From assembly GCA_963623095.1 (NCBI GenBank), contig CAVFKD010000014.1, positions 1 to 40,568 of the forward strand: DNA of 40,568 nt. Reading direction: 5' to 3'. The notes below the pieces were generated by a model. It saw nothing but the letters and a program-made list of their open reading frames with translations, ran no database searches and was not told the origin of the DNA. Source of the DNA: UBA3210 sp963623095. Lineage in GTDB: Bacteria > Bacillota_I > Bacilli_A > RFN20 > CAG-449. The translations under genes and the position numbers were made by a program. Positions 15,455 to 24,957 of the stretch are shown one piece after another. Each line of letters starts with the position of its first letter. The stretch's first letter is position 1.

Positions 15455-17152
15455 TTAGAATTTTGATGTATCAAAATCTTTGATATATTTCTTTAAAGGA
15501 GAAACAACTTTTTTAACTGTTCCATCATTGAATGGATTATTAATATGTGCGTGTTCTAGTAATTCAGTAAATGGATATTTGCCACCTAATTTACATAACT
15601 TAACATATTTATTCCATGTACGAGCTTGATTCTTTCTTGATTCATTAAAGAATTGGAAAGCACATACTTGAGCGAGAGTATAATCGATATAATAGAATGG
15701 AGAACCAAAGACATGAGATTGTTTCATCCACCATCCACCTTTTTCAAATACTTTAGCTTCTTTATATTTCTTATGTGGGAGATATTTCTTTTCAATTTCT
15801 CTAAATGCTTTACATCTTTCTTCATGAGTTGCTTCAGGATGTTCATAAACAAAGTGTTGGAATTCATCGATTGTTACTCCATATGGGATAAATGTTAAAC
15901 CATCACATACATGAGTATAACGATATTTATCAGCTTCATCATTGAAGAAATAATCCATCCAAGGATAAGTGATAAATTCCATACTCATCGAATGAATTTC
16001 ACAAGCTTCTAATGTTGGTGAACGATATTCTGGAATTTGAATGTTTCTTGACATATAACCTTGGAATGCGTGACCAAATTCATGAGTTAAAACTTCAACA
16101 TCTCCAGATGTACCATTGAAGTTAGAGAAAATAAATGGTGCTTTATAATCAGGAAGATAAGTCATATATCCTCCTCCTGCTTTACCTTTACGAGCTTCTA
16201 AATCTAAAAGTTCATATTCTTTCATAAAGTTGAAGAAATAATCTGTTTCTTTAGAAAGCTCATGATACATTTTACTTGCTTGAGATACTAAATAATCTTT
16301 ATTTCCTTTTGGAGTTGCATTACCGCTTAAAAACATTAAATTGTAATCGTAATATTGAGGATTTGAAATACCAATTCTTTTTGCTTGTGCTTTAAATAAT
16401 TTGTTAGTGAATGGAACTAAATCTTCATAGATTTGTTTTCTATAATTAGATACCATTGTTGCATCATAGTCAGTTCTACCTAACATCTTATATCCTAACT
16501 CAATAAAGTTTTTATAACCTAATTTTAATGCCATTTGATGTCTTGTTTTAACAAGTTCATCATAGATTTTACCAATTTCTTCATCGTGATCTTCAAAGAA
16601 TTTTGCGCTTAATAAAGCAGCTTCTTTTCTAATTGCACGATCTTTATTTGTTGTGAATTTGCCAAGTTGAGCAAGGTTATAAGTTTCTCCTTGGAATTCT
16701 ATTTGTGCAGAAGCAATTATTTTAGTATATTCACTAGTTAAAGAATTAATTTTTTGAAGTTCTGGAATAATCTTTTCATCAAAACATTCAAGTTGTGTTT
16801 GAGCCATTTTGAATAAATGAGTACCATATTTTTCTTCAAATTCTTTTCTATATTTTGCATTGACTAATGCCATAGTGAATTGATTAGTATAAGCATTTAA
16901 TTCAGGAAGACAATTATCAAGCATTTCTTGATTTTTGATATTTTCTTCATTCAATGTATCTTGATTGTATCTAATAGACGCGATAGTGATATTTGTTGAA
17001 ATATGATCAATATATTTATTATATTTTTTTAATACCTTGTCTTGTTGCTCAAAACAAGAAGCGTTATTAAATTCTTCAATAATCTTTGTTAAATCATTTT
17101 TAATCTTTTTTAAATTTAACTTTGTAAATTTCATTTCGCTAAATTTCTTCAT
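15455..17152 (-). CDS. pepF: M3-family oligoendopeptidase
   Basis: A cytosolic zinc metallopeptidase that cuts short peptides. The zinc motif HEFGH is at residues 357-361, with the third ligand in the EACEIHSMSMEF segment (Glu near 382-385). At 565 residues it fits the shorter M3 oligoendopeptidase group, not the 600+ residue PepF of Lactococcus. AGGAGG precedes the start. It follows a LemA-like gene by 10 bases on the same strand and ends at its own terminator. It has no signal peptide. Confidence 0.93.
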   Translation of the reverse strand: MKKFSEMKFTKLNLKKIKNDLTKIIEEFNNASCFEQQDKVLKKYNKYIDHISTNITIASIRYNQDTLNEENIKNQEMLDNCLPELNAYTNQFTMALVNAKYRKEFEEKYGTHLFKMAQTQLECFDEKIIPELQKINSLTSEYTKIIASAQIEFQGETYNLAQLGKFTTNKDRAIRKEAALLSAKFFEDHDEEIGKIYDELVKTRHQMALKLGYKNFIELGYKMLGRTDYDATMVSNYRKQIYEDLVPFTNKLFKAQAKRIGISNPQYYDYNLMFLSGNATPKGNKDYLVSQASKMYHELSKETDYFFNFMKEYELLDLEARKGKAGGGYMTYLPDYKAPFIFSNFNGTSGDVEVLTHEFGHAFQGYMSRNIQIPEYRSPTLEACEIHSMSMEFITYPWMDYFFNDEADKYRYTHVCDGLTFIPYGVTIDEFQHFVYEHPEATHEERCKAFREIEKKYLPHKKYKEAKVFEKGGWWMKQSHVFGSPFYYIDYTLAQVCAFQFFNESRKNQARTWNKYVKLCKLGGKYPFTELLEHAHINNPFNDGTVKKVVSPLKKYIKDFDTSKF

Positions 17153-17162
17153 GTTGTTCCTC

Positions 17163-17690
17163 CTAGTACATAGTTTCTTTCTTTTTTATTCTAAATATAA
17201 ATGATATTGGTCTAAAAATAAAAAATCTAATCCAATAGTTATAGCCAAATACAAGTGAATTGTATAAAGCTATTTCTTTACGATGTTGAATATCAATATC
17301 GTTGATTGTAGTTTTTATAGTTCTATATTTAGTAGATTCACCAAGACCATTTTTTTCTGCGATATAAAAGATTGTATCGACAGTTTTCATCAATAATGTT
17401 TTCATTGATAATCTTTCGTAAGTATTAATTACTTTTAATTCATCATGTATACCATCATTAGATTCTAGATTTAATGCTTCTTTGATATTGTCCGGTAAAA
17501 CGACACCATTTTCTTGCATGTATTTACCTAAAGAAACCATTAAGTCATATTTTTGGGCTGTTAAGACATTAATCGCATGTTCTTTACTATTAATTGCTTT
17601 GGAAGTAGAAAGAATAACAAAACCAATTATTAGACAAAAAATAATATAGATACTTGCGACAATTATTATTGCGATTAAATAACCAGGCAT
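17163..17690 (-). CDS. LemA-like membrane protein
   Basis: A 175-residue protein with one N-terminal membrane helix (about 5-30), then a helical domain. The stretch INVLTAQKYDLMVSLGKYMQ and the late ALYNSLVFGYNYWIRFF follow the LemA pattern (YxxLxxLY...YN). LemA proteins have no settled biochemical role; some are linked to membrane proteases. A GGAGG site precedes the ATG. It shares a transcript with the oligoendopeptidase, which suggests a loose link with proteolysis, by inference only. Confidence 0.7.
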   Translation of the reverse strand: MPGYLIAIIIVASIYIIFCLIIGFVILSTSKAINSKEHAINVLTAQKYDLMVSLGKYMQENGVVLPDNIKEALNLESNDGIHDELKVINTYERLSMKTLLMKTVDTIFYIAEKNGLGESTKYRTIKTTINDIDIQHRKEIALYNSLVFGYNYWIRFFIFRPISFIFRIKKKETMY

Positions 17691-17796
17691 AGTGCCTCCT
17701 TCCTTATTTAATATAATTATAATAATTATAAAATCGTTTCAATAAAAGCATTTTTTCGTAAGTTTAATAAAATAAAACTGTTTTTTTACTTTTTAT

Positions 17797-17826
17797 TTGG
17801 CTTTTAGAAGCTTTAATCATTATAAT
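17797..17826 (+). promoter_or_regulatory. Promoter of the S1 protein and pgi
   Basis: TTGGCT (17797-17802), an 18-base spacer and a perfect TATAAT (17821-17826), followed 24 bases later by the AAGGTGGG ribosome site. Confidence 0.6.
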
Positions 17827-17862
17827 AGTATTAACTATTAACAAAGAAAGAAGGTGGGATAT

Positions 17863-18243
17863 ATGAAATATCATATCGGAGACATTGTTCAAGGTGAAGT
17901 TACCGGTATTCAATCTTATGGTGCTTTTGTTAAACTTGAAGATGGTGAACAAGGATTAATTCATATATCAGAAATTTCTTCTTATTTTGTTAAGAGCATA
18001 TCAAACTATGTCCAAGTAGGTCAAATCATTAAGGTTAAAGTTATTGATTGCTTACACGATAAACAATTATATCGTTTATCTTTAAAACAAGCTCAAATAA
18101 CTCCTCGTCAAAACATTAGACAAAGAAAACCTTTTAATGCGAAGAAGAGATTTAAAATTCCGATGGATCAACAAGACTTCACACCATTAAAACAACACCT
18201 TGATGATTGGATTAAAGAAGGACAAGCAAAATACGGAGAATAA
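17863..18243 (+). CDS. S1-domain RNA-binding protein (YugI/CvfD type)
   Basis: A 126-residue protein whose first 75 residues form one S1 RNA-binding domain (GDIVQGEVTGIQSYGAFVKL, then GLIHISEIS). A basic linker and an acidic end follow, as in general stress protein 13 (YugI) and CvfD, which bind ribosomes or RNA. The ATG at 17863 has AAGGTGGG six bases upstream; a GTG at 17854 would overlap that site. It lies 7 bases before pgi, an order seen in other low-GC Gram-positives. Confidence 0.85.
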   Translation: MKYHIGDIVQGEVTGIQSYGAFVKLEDGEQGLIHISEISSYFVKSISNYVQVGQIIKVKVIDCLHDKQLYRLSLKQAQITPRQNIRQRKPFNAKKRFKIPMDQQDFTPLKQHLDDWIKEGQAKYGE

Positions 18244-18250
18244 AAATAAT

Positions 18251-19534
18251 ATGATTAAAGTAGACTTATCAAACACTGTTACAAAGATTCCTTTTGATGC
18301 TTACAAACAAGATGTCAAAGTAGTCGACAAGATGATTAAAGAAAAAACTGGCTTAGGTAATGATTTCTTAGGTTGGGTTAATCTTCCAAATGATTATGAC
18401 AAAGAAGAATTTGCACGCATTAAGAAAGCTGCAAAAGAAATCCAAGATAATTATGAAGTATTAGTTGTCGCAGGTATTGGAGGCTCTTATTTAGGAGCAA
18501 GAAGTGCGATTGAAGCATTAAATGGCTTATTCCCAACTAATAAAGTAAAAATTATTTTCGTTGGTAATACATTATCAAGCAATTACATCTATCAAGTATT
18601 AAATTATGTTAAAGATAAGAAATTCGCGATTAATGTAATTTCTAAATCCGGTACAACAACTGAAACAAGTGTTGCTTTTAGATTATTAAAAGAATTATTA
18701 ATTTCTAAAGTTGGTAAAAAAGAGGCTTCTAAAGCAATCTACGCAACAACTGATAAAGCGCGTGGTGCATTAAAAACAGAAGCAACAAAAGAAGGTTATC
18801 AAACTTTCGTAGTACCAGATGATGTCGGTGGTAGATTCTCAGTTTTAACTGCAGTAGGTCTTTTACCAATCGCTGCAGCAGGTGGAGATATCGATGCTTT
18901 AATGAAAGGTGCACAAGATGCATTAAAAGATTTTGATAACGATGATATTGAAACAAACCCATGTTATCAATATGCAGTAACTAGACACTTCTTACATAAG
19001 AGTGAAAATAAATCAGTTGAAATGTTTGTTACTTATGATCCTGCATATACTCAACTTGGTGAATGGTTAAAACAATTATTTGGTGAATCAGAAGGTAAAG
19101 ACAAAAAAGGTCTTTTACCTGATAGCGCAACATTCTCAACTGACCTACATTCATTAGGTCAATTCATCCAAGAAGGTACACCTTGCTTATTTGAAACAGT
19201 CGTTATGACTGAAGAAGCTACTTACGATGTTGAAGTTAAAGCGGATGAAGAAAATCTTGATGGCTTAAACTTCCTTGCTGGCAAGAAAGTTTCTTATATT
19301 AATAAGAAAGCATTCGAAGGAACTCTTCAAGCTCACGTTGAAGTCGGTGGAGTACCAAATGTTGTTGTTACTATCCCAACAATGGATGCATATAACTTAG
19401 GTTATTTATATTATTTCTTTGAAAAAGCATGCGCAATGAGTGCTTACTTGCTTGGTGTTAATCCATTTAACCAACCTGGTGTTGAAGTCTATAAGAAGAG
19501 AATGTTCCACTTATTAGGCAAACCTGGTTACTAG
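18251..19534 (+). CDS. pgi: Glucose-6-phosphate isomerase
   Basis: Interconverts glucose 6-phosphate and fructose 6-phosphate in glycolysis. The sugar-phosphate binding stretch VISKSGTTTETSVAFR and the later GTPCLFETVV region are typical. It has 427 residues, slightly shorter than Bacillus Pgi (about 450). ATG 18251 follows GGAGAA (18235-18240) at normal distance; an ATG at 18200 inside the S1 gene is unlikely. A strong terminator follows. Confidence 0.96.
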   Translation: MIKVDLSNTVTKIPFDAYKQDVKVVDKMIKEKTGLGNDFLGWVNLPNDYDKEEFARIKKAAKEIQDNYEVLVVAGIGGSYLGARSAIEALNGLFPTNKVKIIFVGNTLSSNYIYQVLNYVKDKKFAINVISKSGTTTETSVAFRLLKELLISKVGKKEASKAIYATTDKARGALKTEATKEGYQTFVVPDDVGGRFSVLTAVGLLPIAAAGGDIDALMKGAQDALKDFDNDDIETNPCYQYAVTRHFLHKSENKSVEMFVTYDPAYTQLGEWLKQLFGESEGKDKKGLLPDSATFSTDLHSLGQFIQEGTPCLFETVVMTEEATYDVEVKADEENLDGLNFLAGKKVSYINKKAFEGTLQAHVEVGGVPNVVVTIPTMDAYNLGYLYYFFEKACAMSAYLLGVNPFNQPGVEVYKKRMFHLLGKPGY

Positions 19535-19561
19535 GATTTACTTAAGAAAATAAAAAAAATT

Positions 19562-19594
19562 AGCTAGAATTATAATAACAATTCTAGCTTTTTT
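19562..19594 (+). terminator. Terminator of pgi
   Basis: AGCTAGAATT (19562-19571) pairs with AATTCTAGCT (19580-19589), followed by TTTTTT. Confidence 0.85.
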
Positions 19595-19696
19595 GTTACT
19601 CAAAATTTTACATTTTTACTATTTTTTCGGATATAAAGATGTATTACATCAATGCCCCTATATCCTATTAATTATATAATTAAGATTTTTACTTAA

Positions 19697-19710
19697 ACTT
19701 GTATACATCA
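19697..19710. promoter_or_regulatory. Operator-like site before the pectin transport operon
   Basis: ACTTGTATACATCA agrees at 11 of 14 positions with the perfect palindrome TGTTGTATACAACA upstream of kdgA. The palindromic core TGTATACA lies at 19700-19707, seven bases before the -35 box. FadR-type GntR operators often contain such a GTATAC core, and a GntR gene lies in this operon. Confidence 0.5.
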
Positions 19711-19713
19711 TTG

Positions 19714-19742
19714 TTGACAACTTAAATGTTTTGTTTTAAAAT
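19714..19742 (+). promoter_or_regulatory. Promoter of the pectin transport operon
   Basis: A perfect TTGACA (19714-19719), 17 bases, then TAAAAT (19737-19742). It starts the run of same-strand genes from 19776 to 33389. Confidence 0.75.
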
Positions 19743-19775
19743 ATCGTGTATGGAAGGGGTTTCAAAGGAGTTACT

Positions 19776-20540
19776 ATGTCTTTTAAACAATTTCGAACTA
19801 TTGACATCTTAATCTTTAGTGCAATTGCAATAGTATTCGAACTACTTAACTACTTTGCAACGACTTCATTAGGAGACTTTCAATTAATCTTTATGTCTTA
19901 TTCGATTGTCCTATCACTTGTGGCAATATATAGATGGGGATTAAGAGGAAGCGTAGTAGCATTCTTGGGGGGTATAGCTGCATGTGCAGTTGCCAGATCC
20001 ACATCATTTCCTCACTACGTCGGTTATAGTGTAGGAAATCTTATAGGAGTAATCCTAGGTTACCTAATATTCCAAATAGGAATCGGTAAAGAAAAATTGA
20101 TGAAGCATAGATTTAGTCTTTTATGCTTATATCTATTTGTAGATTTCTTATTTGTTGTGATATTTAGGTGCTTGATAATTTGCTTATTTGATATATCGAC
20201 ATTCTGGACAAATTTCATTGGTTCATTGCGAAGCGAAGTAGTATTTGAAAGTATGAGCTTTGTAATATCGATAATAATTCTTATTGTATGCGCAAGAAAG
20301 AATGGCAACATAATGGTTGAGATGAAAGAATATGTCTATGATGTACAAAATAAGAAAAAATTAGGTGGTCTTAAAGAACTTCAAGAAAGCCCTTACTTCA
20401 ATAAAGATGCTCCATTCACTGAACCTCAAGAGTTCGATGAATATAACATCCTAGAAGGCGGGACACTAAATAACGAAGAGTTAGATGAACTACAAGAGTT
20501 ATATGATAACGATGGTACACTCCCATCTAAAAAAGAGTAA
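19776..20540 (+). CDS. ECF S-component-like membrane protein with acidic tail
   Basis: I do not recognise a named family with certainty. Six hydrophobic segments (about 9-28, 35-53, 57-75, 82-102, 113-137, 153-173) in a 254-residue protein resemble the substrate-binding S component of ECF vitamin transporters. The last 70 residues are soluble and acidic (EELDELQELYDNDG), unusual for S components. ATG 19776 follows AAAGGAG (19764-19770). It is the first gene of the pectin operon, 13 bases before an LplB-type permease, so a role in sensing or accessory transport of the same sugars is possible. No ECF ATPase or T component is nearby. Confidence 0.6.
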   Translation: MSFKQFRTIDILIFSAIAIVFELLNYFATTSLGDFQLIFMSYSIVLSLVAIYRWGLRGSVVAFLGGIAACAVARSTSFPHYVGYSVGNLIGVILGYLIFQIGIGKEKLMKHRFSLLCLYLFVDFLFVVIFRCLIICLFDISTFWTNFIGSLRSEVVFESMSFVISIIILIVCARKNGNIMVEMKEYVYDVQNKKKLGGLKELQESPYFNKDAPFTEPQEFDEYNILEGGTLNNEELDELQELYDNDGTLPSKKE

Positions 20541-20553
20541 ATGGAGGTAGGCT

Positions 20554-21606
20554 ATGGAAGAAGCTAAACTAGACAGTAATGTTGTTGAAGCAGACGTTCA
20601 AGTTGATGAAGAACTTGAAAAAGAAAAAGTTCAAGAATATTACGAAAGAAATCACTGGAGAATTACATTCAAAAGAATGCTAAAAGATTGGCGTTTGTAT
20701 GTAATGTTAATCCCACTTGCACTTGTATTTATCTTTTGGAGATATTTACCAATGTATGGATTACTTATCGCATTCAAAAATTTCGAAAACAATGGTGTTA
20801 TCGGGGCTGATTTTATTGGTTTTGCTGGTTTTATTAAATTATGGCAAGATCCATTGTTCTGGAGAGCATTTAGAAATACATTCATGCTTTCATTCTATGG
20901 ATTATTATTCGGATTCCCATTCCCTATTATCTTAGCTTTATTATTTAGTGAAGTTAAAAATCAAGTTTATAGAACAATTTTACAAATATTATCTTACTTA
21001 CCAAAATTCGTTTCATTAGTTGTTGTTACAACATTGATTACATTATTATGTGCTAAATCAAATTCTACTTATAATGGTGGTGTTATTACTCAATTATTAA
21101 CAAATATTGGCTGGATACCACAAGGTGGAGAATTATTAGGTGATAATGGTGCATATTTCCGTGCAATTTATCAAGTATCTGGTATTTGGGAAGCTGCAGG
21201 TTATGGTTCTATTGTTTACTTCGCTGCTATTTTATCAATTTCACCAACTTCATATGAAGCTGCTAGAATGGATGGAGCAAATAAATGGGCGCAAATTAGA
21301 TATGTTACATTCCCAGGTATTGCTTCAACATTAACAATTATGTTAATTCTTGAAATGGGTAAGATGTTCACAGTTGGTTATGAAAAAGTTTACTTATTAT
21401 ATAATAATAATATGTTCGAAACCGCTGATATTGTTTCAACTTACGTTATGAGAAACACAGGTATGTCAGATGGTGCAACATCAACATCTGCGATTAAATA
21501 CGCAATGTCAAGTGCTGCTGACTTATTCAATGCATTAATTGCTATGTTACTTGTTATTGGATCTAACATGGTTGCAAGACAAGTATCAGATACATCATTA
21601 TACTAG
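20554..21606 (+). CDS. Carbohydrate ABC permease (LplB/YteP type)
   Basis: The first of two membrane subunits of an oligosaccharide importer. A charged cytosolic N-terminus of about 45 residues precedes six membrane segments. The EAA loop is SYEAARMDGANKWAQIRYVTFPG, matching the LplB/YteP group that in Bacillus imports pectin- or hemicellulose-derived oligosaccharides. It has 350 residues. Its place in an operon with polygalacturonase suggests oligogalacturonides as cargo, an inference. AGGAGG-like sites precede both permease genes. Confidence 0.93.
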   Translation: MEEAKLDSNVVEADVQVDEELEKEKVQEYYERNHWRITFKRMLKDWRLYVMLIPLALVFIFWRYLPMYGLLIAFKNFENNGVIGADFIGFAGFIKLWQDPLFWRAFRNTFMLSFYGLLFGFPFPIILALLFSEVKNQVYRTILQILSYLPKFVSLVVVTTLITLLCAKSNSTYNGGVITQLLTNIGWIPQGGELLGDNGAYFRAIYQVSGIWEAAGYGSIVYFAAILSISPTSYEAARMDGANKWAQIRYVTFPGIASTLTIMLILEMGKMFTVGYEKVYLLYNNNMFETADIVSTYVMRNTGMSDGATSTSAIKYAMSSAADLFNALIAMLLVIGSNMVARQVSDTSLY

Positions 21607-21618
21607 GAGGTCTTAAAT

Positions 21619-22506
21619 ATGTTAAAAAAATTAGATACATCAGAATTAATATTTAAGATTCTTGCTTATACTTTCTTAACAATCTTTGCAATTTTCTGTT
21701 TATATCCATTCGTATATTCTATTTCATGTGCAATTTCTGGAGAAGAAGCTGTTAATGCAGGTAACGTTATTTTATTCCCTGTAAGTCCTCAATTTAAAGC
21801 ATTTGAATATGCGTTCGGACTTCCACAATTCTGGATTACATACGCAAATACATTGTTCTTAACTTTAATTGGTACAATCTTTGCAATGCTTGTTTCAATC
21901 TATGGTGCTTATGCATTAAGTAAAAAGAGAATGCCATTTAATAGAGCATTAAACTTCTTATTAGTATTCACAATGTGGTTCAGCGCAGGTATCTTCGCTA
22001 CTAAATTAAATTATATCAATACTAGAGATTTCTTTAGAGCAATTGGTATTACTGATGATAAATGGTTAGTTGTTGTTGCAATGGGCTTAAATGCTTACAA
22101 CGTTATCTTATTAAGAAATGGTTTCGCAGGCGTTCCAAAGGAAATTGAAGAAGCTGCATTAGTTGATGGCGCAAATGAATTCCAAATCGCTAATAAAGTT
22201 TATGTTCCTCAATCAAAAGCTACAATTGCTACAGTTGCATTATTCTATGGTATTTCTAGATGGAACGGTTACTTCTGGGCATCACAAGTTATTACTGATG
22301 AAAACCAAAAACCTTTACAAGTTTATATTCGTCAATTATTAGTTCAATCACAAAATGCTGATAGTAGAGTTAACTACGATGGATTCTCACAAGACTCATT
22401 ATTCTATTGCTTAATTGTTTGTGCAATTATTCCAATTATTATTATTTATCCATTTATTCAAAAATACTTTGCTGCAGGTGTTAACCTCGGCGGTGTTAAA
22501 GAATAA
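21619..22506 (+). CDS. Carbohydrate ABC permease (YtcP/LplC type)
   Basis: The second permease subunit, 295 residues, with six membrane segments and the EAA loop EIEEAALVDGANEFQIANKVYVP. The C-terminal FIQKYFAAGVNLGGVKE is the usual end of this group. An AGGAGG site lies between the first permease's stop and this ATG. It pairs with the preceding gene and the lipoprotein downstream. The ATPase is three genes further on, separated by two unknown membrane proteins. Confidence 0.94.
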   Translation: MLKKLDTSELIFKILAYTFLTIFAIFCLYPFVYSISCAISGEEAVNAGNVILFPVSPQFKAFEYAFGLPQFWITYANTLFLTLIGTIFAMLVSIYGAYALSKKRMPFNRALNFLLVFTMWFSAGIFATKLNYINTRDFFRAIGITDDKWLVVVAMGLNAYNVILLRNGFAGVPKEIEEAALVDGANEFQIANKVYVPQSKATIATVALFYGISRWNGYFWASQVITDENQKPLQVYIRQLLVQSQNADSRVNYDGFSQDSLFYCLIVCAIIPIIIIYPFIQKYFAAGVNLGGVKE

Positions 22507-22527
22507 CATTATCTTACGGTTACTAAG

Positions 22528-22555
22528 TTAATCGTAATCGAAAAGATACGATTAA
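22528..22555 (+). other. Stem-loop before the binding-protein gene
   Basis: TTAATCGTA pairs perfectly with TACGATTAA around a ten-base loop, between the permease and lipoprotein genes. There is no T run. It is probably an mRNA-processing or stability element. Confidence 0.6.
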
Positions 22556-22614
22556 TTAGCAATATAAAAAAATTAAATTTTGTTTAAAAATTAAGAAAAG
22601 GAGAAACTTGAAAA

Positions 22615-24876
22615 ATGAACAAAAAAATAGTTACAGTATTAGCTGCAGCAGCAATGCTTACAGTTATTACATCATGTGGAACTAACAATTCTACATCAAA
22701 AACTTCACAATCAAATACACCAGTCTCATCATCTTCACCTAGAAGTGATGGATGGTCAACATCTTACAATTTAAGCGATGCTCAACAAGCATACTTAACA
22801 AAAATTAATGAAACTTGGAAACTTCCTACATTAACAAATGTTTACAATAGTGCATATGAATCAATGCAAGAACTTGCACCTGATTTAAGTGGTATTGATA
22901 CATCATATAGATATGATGCTTCAAAAAAGAATGTAACATTATCAATGTCTGTTAACTACGATAAAGATACAGGTATGAGATACACTGGTAGCTCAGATTA
23001 TGTAACTCCAGATAGAAAGACAACAATTAAAAATGGTGGTTTCAAACCTACATATAAGAAATTACAAGAAGTATTAAATTTCACTATCAATGATGTTACA
23101 TCTACTACAGATAAAGCTGTAAATGATTTTAAAACATCTTGGGGATCAACATTAACTGCTGATATAGCTTGTGGTAACGTTTCAGATATTGTTGATAAAT
23201 CAGTTAAAGGTGATTCAGAATCAATTTTAGATATATCTGAATACTTAGACAAAATGCCTAACTTTACAAAATTCTTACAAGAAAATCCTTCTGTTTTAAA
23301 TTCTATTTTAACTTCAAAGAACCCTAAAGCTGGTAGTGAAAACACAGTTGGTATTTATTACCTTCCATATTTCGATGGNNNNNNNNNNNNNNNNNNNNNN
23401 NNNNNNNNNNNNNNNNNNNNNNNNNNNNNNNNNNNNNNNNNNNNNNNNNNNNNNNNNNNNNNNNNNNNNNNNNNNNNNNNNNNNNNNNNNNNNNNNNNNN
23501 NNNNNNNNNNNNNNNNNNNNNNNNNNNNNNNNNNNNNNNNNNNNNNNNNNNNNNNNNNNNNNNNNNNNNNNNNNNNNNNNNNNNNNNNNNNNNNNNNNNN
23601 NNNNNNNNNNCAACAAAATGCTTTAGCAGCAGGCGAAAGAACATCTGCAAAGATGGTCAAACAATTCAGAGATTATATTGATGCTAGATATGGTAATCAA
23701 TATGCAAACCGTTCTGATTTATTCTTAGGTGTTGATGCTTCTTATGATGCAGATGAAATGATTGCATTAATGAGACTTGTTAGAGTTTCACCAAAAGGAT
23801 TAACAGGCAATGCTGAAGCTGAAATGGTTCCATTTGTTCCAAGAGAATATAATAACCAACGTATTGCTGACTTATATAGATGGGCAGGCCATTTATGGGG
23901 CGTCCGTGGTATGGAATCAAGATCTGGTTATTTATATATCGGTAAAGATGGTAAGATTCATGATGCAAGAGGCGATGAAGCATTAGCAAATATGTTAAAT
24001 TACTTAAATGAAATTTATGATGAAGGCTTAATTCTTAAAGATTTCAATCAACAACAAAATTATGGCATATCAAACGGTAAATTCGCAGAAAATATCGTAG
24101 TTGATAAAGGTGCTAAACAAAAATATCATGGCTTCATGGAATATGATTATGCACAAACTCAAGGTGTTTGGAATGATAAATCAACAGTTGAAGGCTATAA
24201 CTTTAGACCTATCTTAAATGCTGAAGCAAAATGGGATGATGGTGAAGGTACAACATATTATCAATTCACAGAATCTTGGAGATCAGTTAAGACTCAAGCT
24301 TGGTGCTTAAATGCATCTTTAAAGGATGATCAAGATAAATTAGAAAAAGCATTAGCAGTTGCTGATTATTTCTATTCAGAAGAAGGACATAACTTAAATT
24401 CATATGGTCCAGAAGAAATGGGATATACATCAGGAACTATTAATTATCAAGGAAAGACAATTCCAGCATTTACTCAAGAAGCTCTTGATCAATTAAATGA
24501 TACAAATTATGGTGGTGGTTCTTATACTAACTACTTAAGAAAATTCGTTGGTGCTACATTACCAATTGGTTATGTTAAGGAACAAGGTATGGAATACCAA
24601 GCAACTTCTCAAAATGCTAAAGATGGTTTAACAATTATCAATAAAGCTATTGAAGTTGGTACATTCAAACATGTTAGTGTCTCTAAAGTTGAAGAAGGTT
24701 ATGAATTCTTCCAAATTGTTCCATCTTCATTTATGTTATCAACAACTCAAGTTGAAACTAAGACTAACTTAGAAGGCGATTCAACTTTAGGCTCAATTAA
24801 CTCAGGTAATAGTACATCTAAATATAATATTTGGGATAAAATTGTTAAAGCTGCTAACTGGGCTAACGTCGAATAA
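22615..24876 (+). CDS. Large extracellular carbohydrate-binding lipoprotein (interrupted by N gap)
   Basis: The substrate-binding protein of the LplB/YtcP importer. A lipoprotein signal ends at TSC (Cys21), followed by a Ser/Thr-rich linker. Later parts carry features of large family 1 oligosaccharide-binding proteins of the YtcQ/LplA group (for example ADLYRWAGHLWG and a GKFAE segment). About 753 residues if the 232-base gap is sized correctly, larger than Bacillus LplA/YtcQ (about 500). The frame is the same on both sides of the gap. AAAGGAG precedes the ATG, and stem-loops flank the gene. The ligand is inferred from the neighbours. Confidence 0.88.
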   Translation: MNKKIVTVLAAAAMLTVITSCGTNNSTSKTSQSNTPVSSSSPRSDGWSTSYNLSDAQQAYLTKINETWKLPTLTNVYNSAYESMQELAPDLSGIDTSYRYDASKKNVTLSMSVNYDKDTGMRYTGSSDYVTPDRKTTIKNGGFKPTYKKLQEVLNFTINDVTSTTDKAVNDFKTSWGSTLTADIACGNVSDIVDKSVKGDSESILDISEYLDKMPNFTKFLQENPSVLNSILTSKNPKAGSENTVGIYYLPYFDXXXXXXXXXXXXXXXXXXXXXXXXXXXXXXXXXXXXXXXXXXXXXXXXXXXXXXXXXXXXXXXXXXXXXXXXXXXXXXQQNALAAGERTSAKMVKQFRDYIDARYGNQYANRSDLFLGVDASYDADEMIALMRLVRVSPKGLTGNAEAEMVPFVPREYNNQRIADLYRWAGHLWGVRGMESRSGYLYIGKDGKIHDARGDEALANMLNYLNEIYDEGLILKDFNQQQNYGISNGKFAENIVVDKGAKQKYHGFMEYDYAQTQGVWNDKSTVEGYNFRPILNAEAKWDDGEGTTYYQFTESWRSVKTQAWCLNASLKDDQDKLEKALAVADYFYSEEGHNLNSYGPEEMGYTSGTINYQGKTIPAFTQEALDQLNDTNYGGGSYTNYLRKFVGATLPIGYVKEQGMEYQATSQNAKDGLTIINKAIEVGTFKHVSVSKVEEGYEFFQIVPSSFMLSTTQVETKTNLEGDSTLGSINSGNSTSKYNIWDKIVKAANWANVE
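23379..23610. other. Assembly gap (232 N)
   Basis: Unknown bases inside the binding-protein gene. The reading frame continues across at the stated length, but the true length is not known. Confidence 1.
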
Positions 24877-24900
24877 TTAAATTCTGTTAAAAAAACTATT

Positions 24901-24930
24901 AGGGATGAGTAAATTCATCTACTCATCCCT
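24901..24930 (+). terminator. Strong stem-loop after the binding-protein gene, likely partial terminator
   Basis: AGGGATGAGTA (24901-24911) pairs over 11 bases with TACTCATCCCT (24920-24930), followed by TCCTTATTATT. The weak T run suggests partial termination or 3'-end protection, so that the lipoprotein is made in excess of the downstream genes. Confidence 0.6.
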
Positions 24931-24957
24931 TCCTTATTATTTCGGAGGAGAAAATTT

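Noticed and set aside
22523..22560. Riboswitch between permease and binding protein
   Set aside because: It is only one simple stem-loop, with no conserved aptamer elements and no terminator/antiterminator choice.
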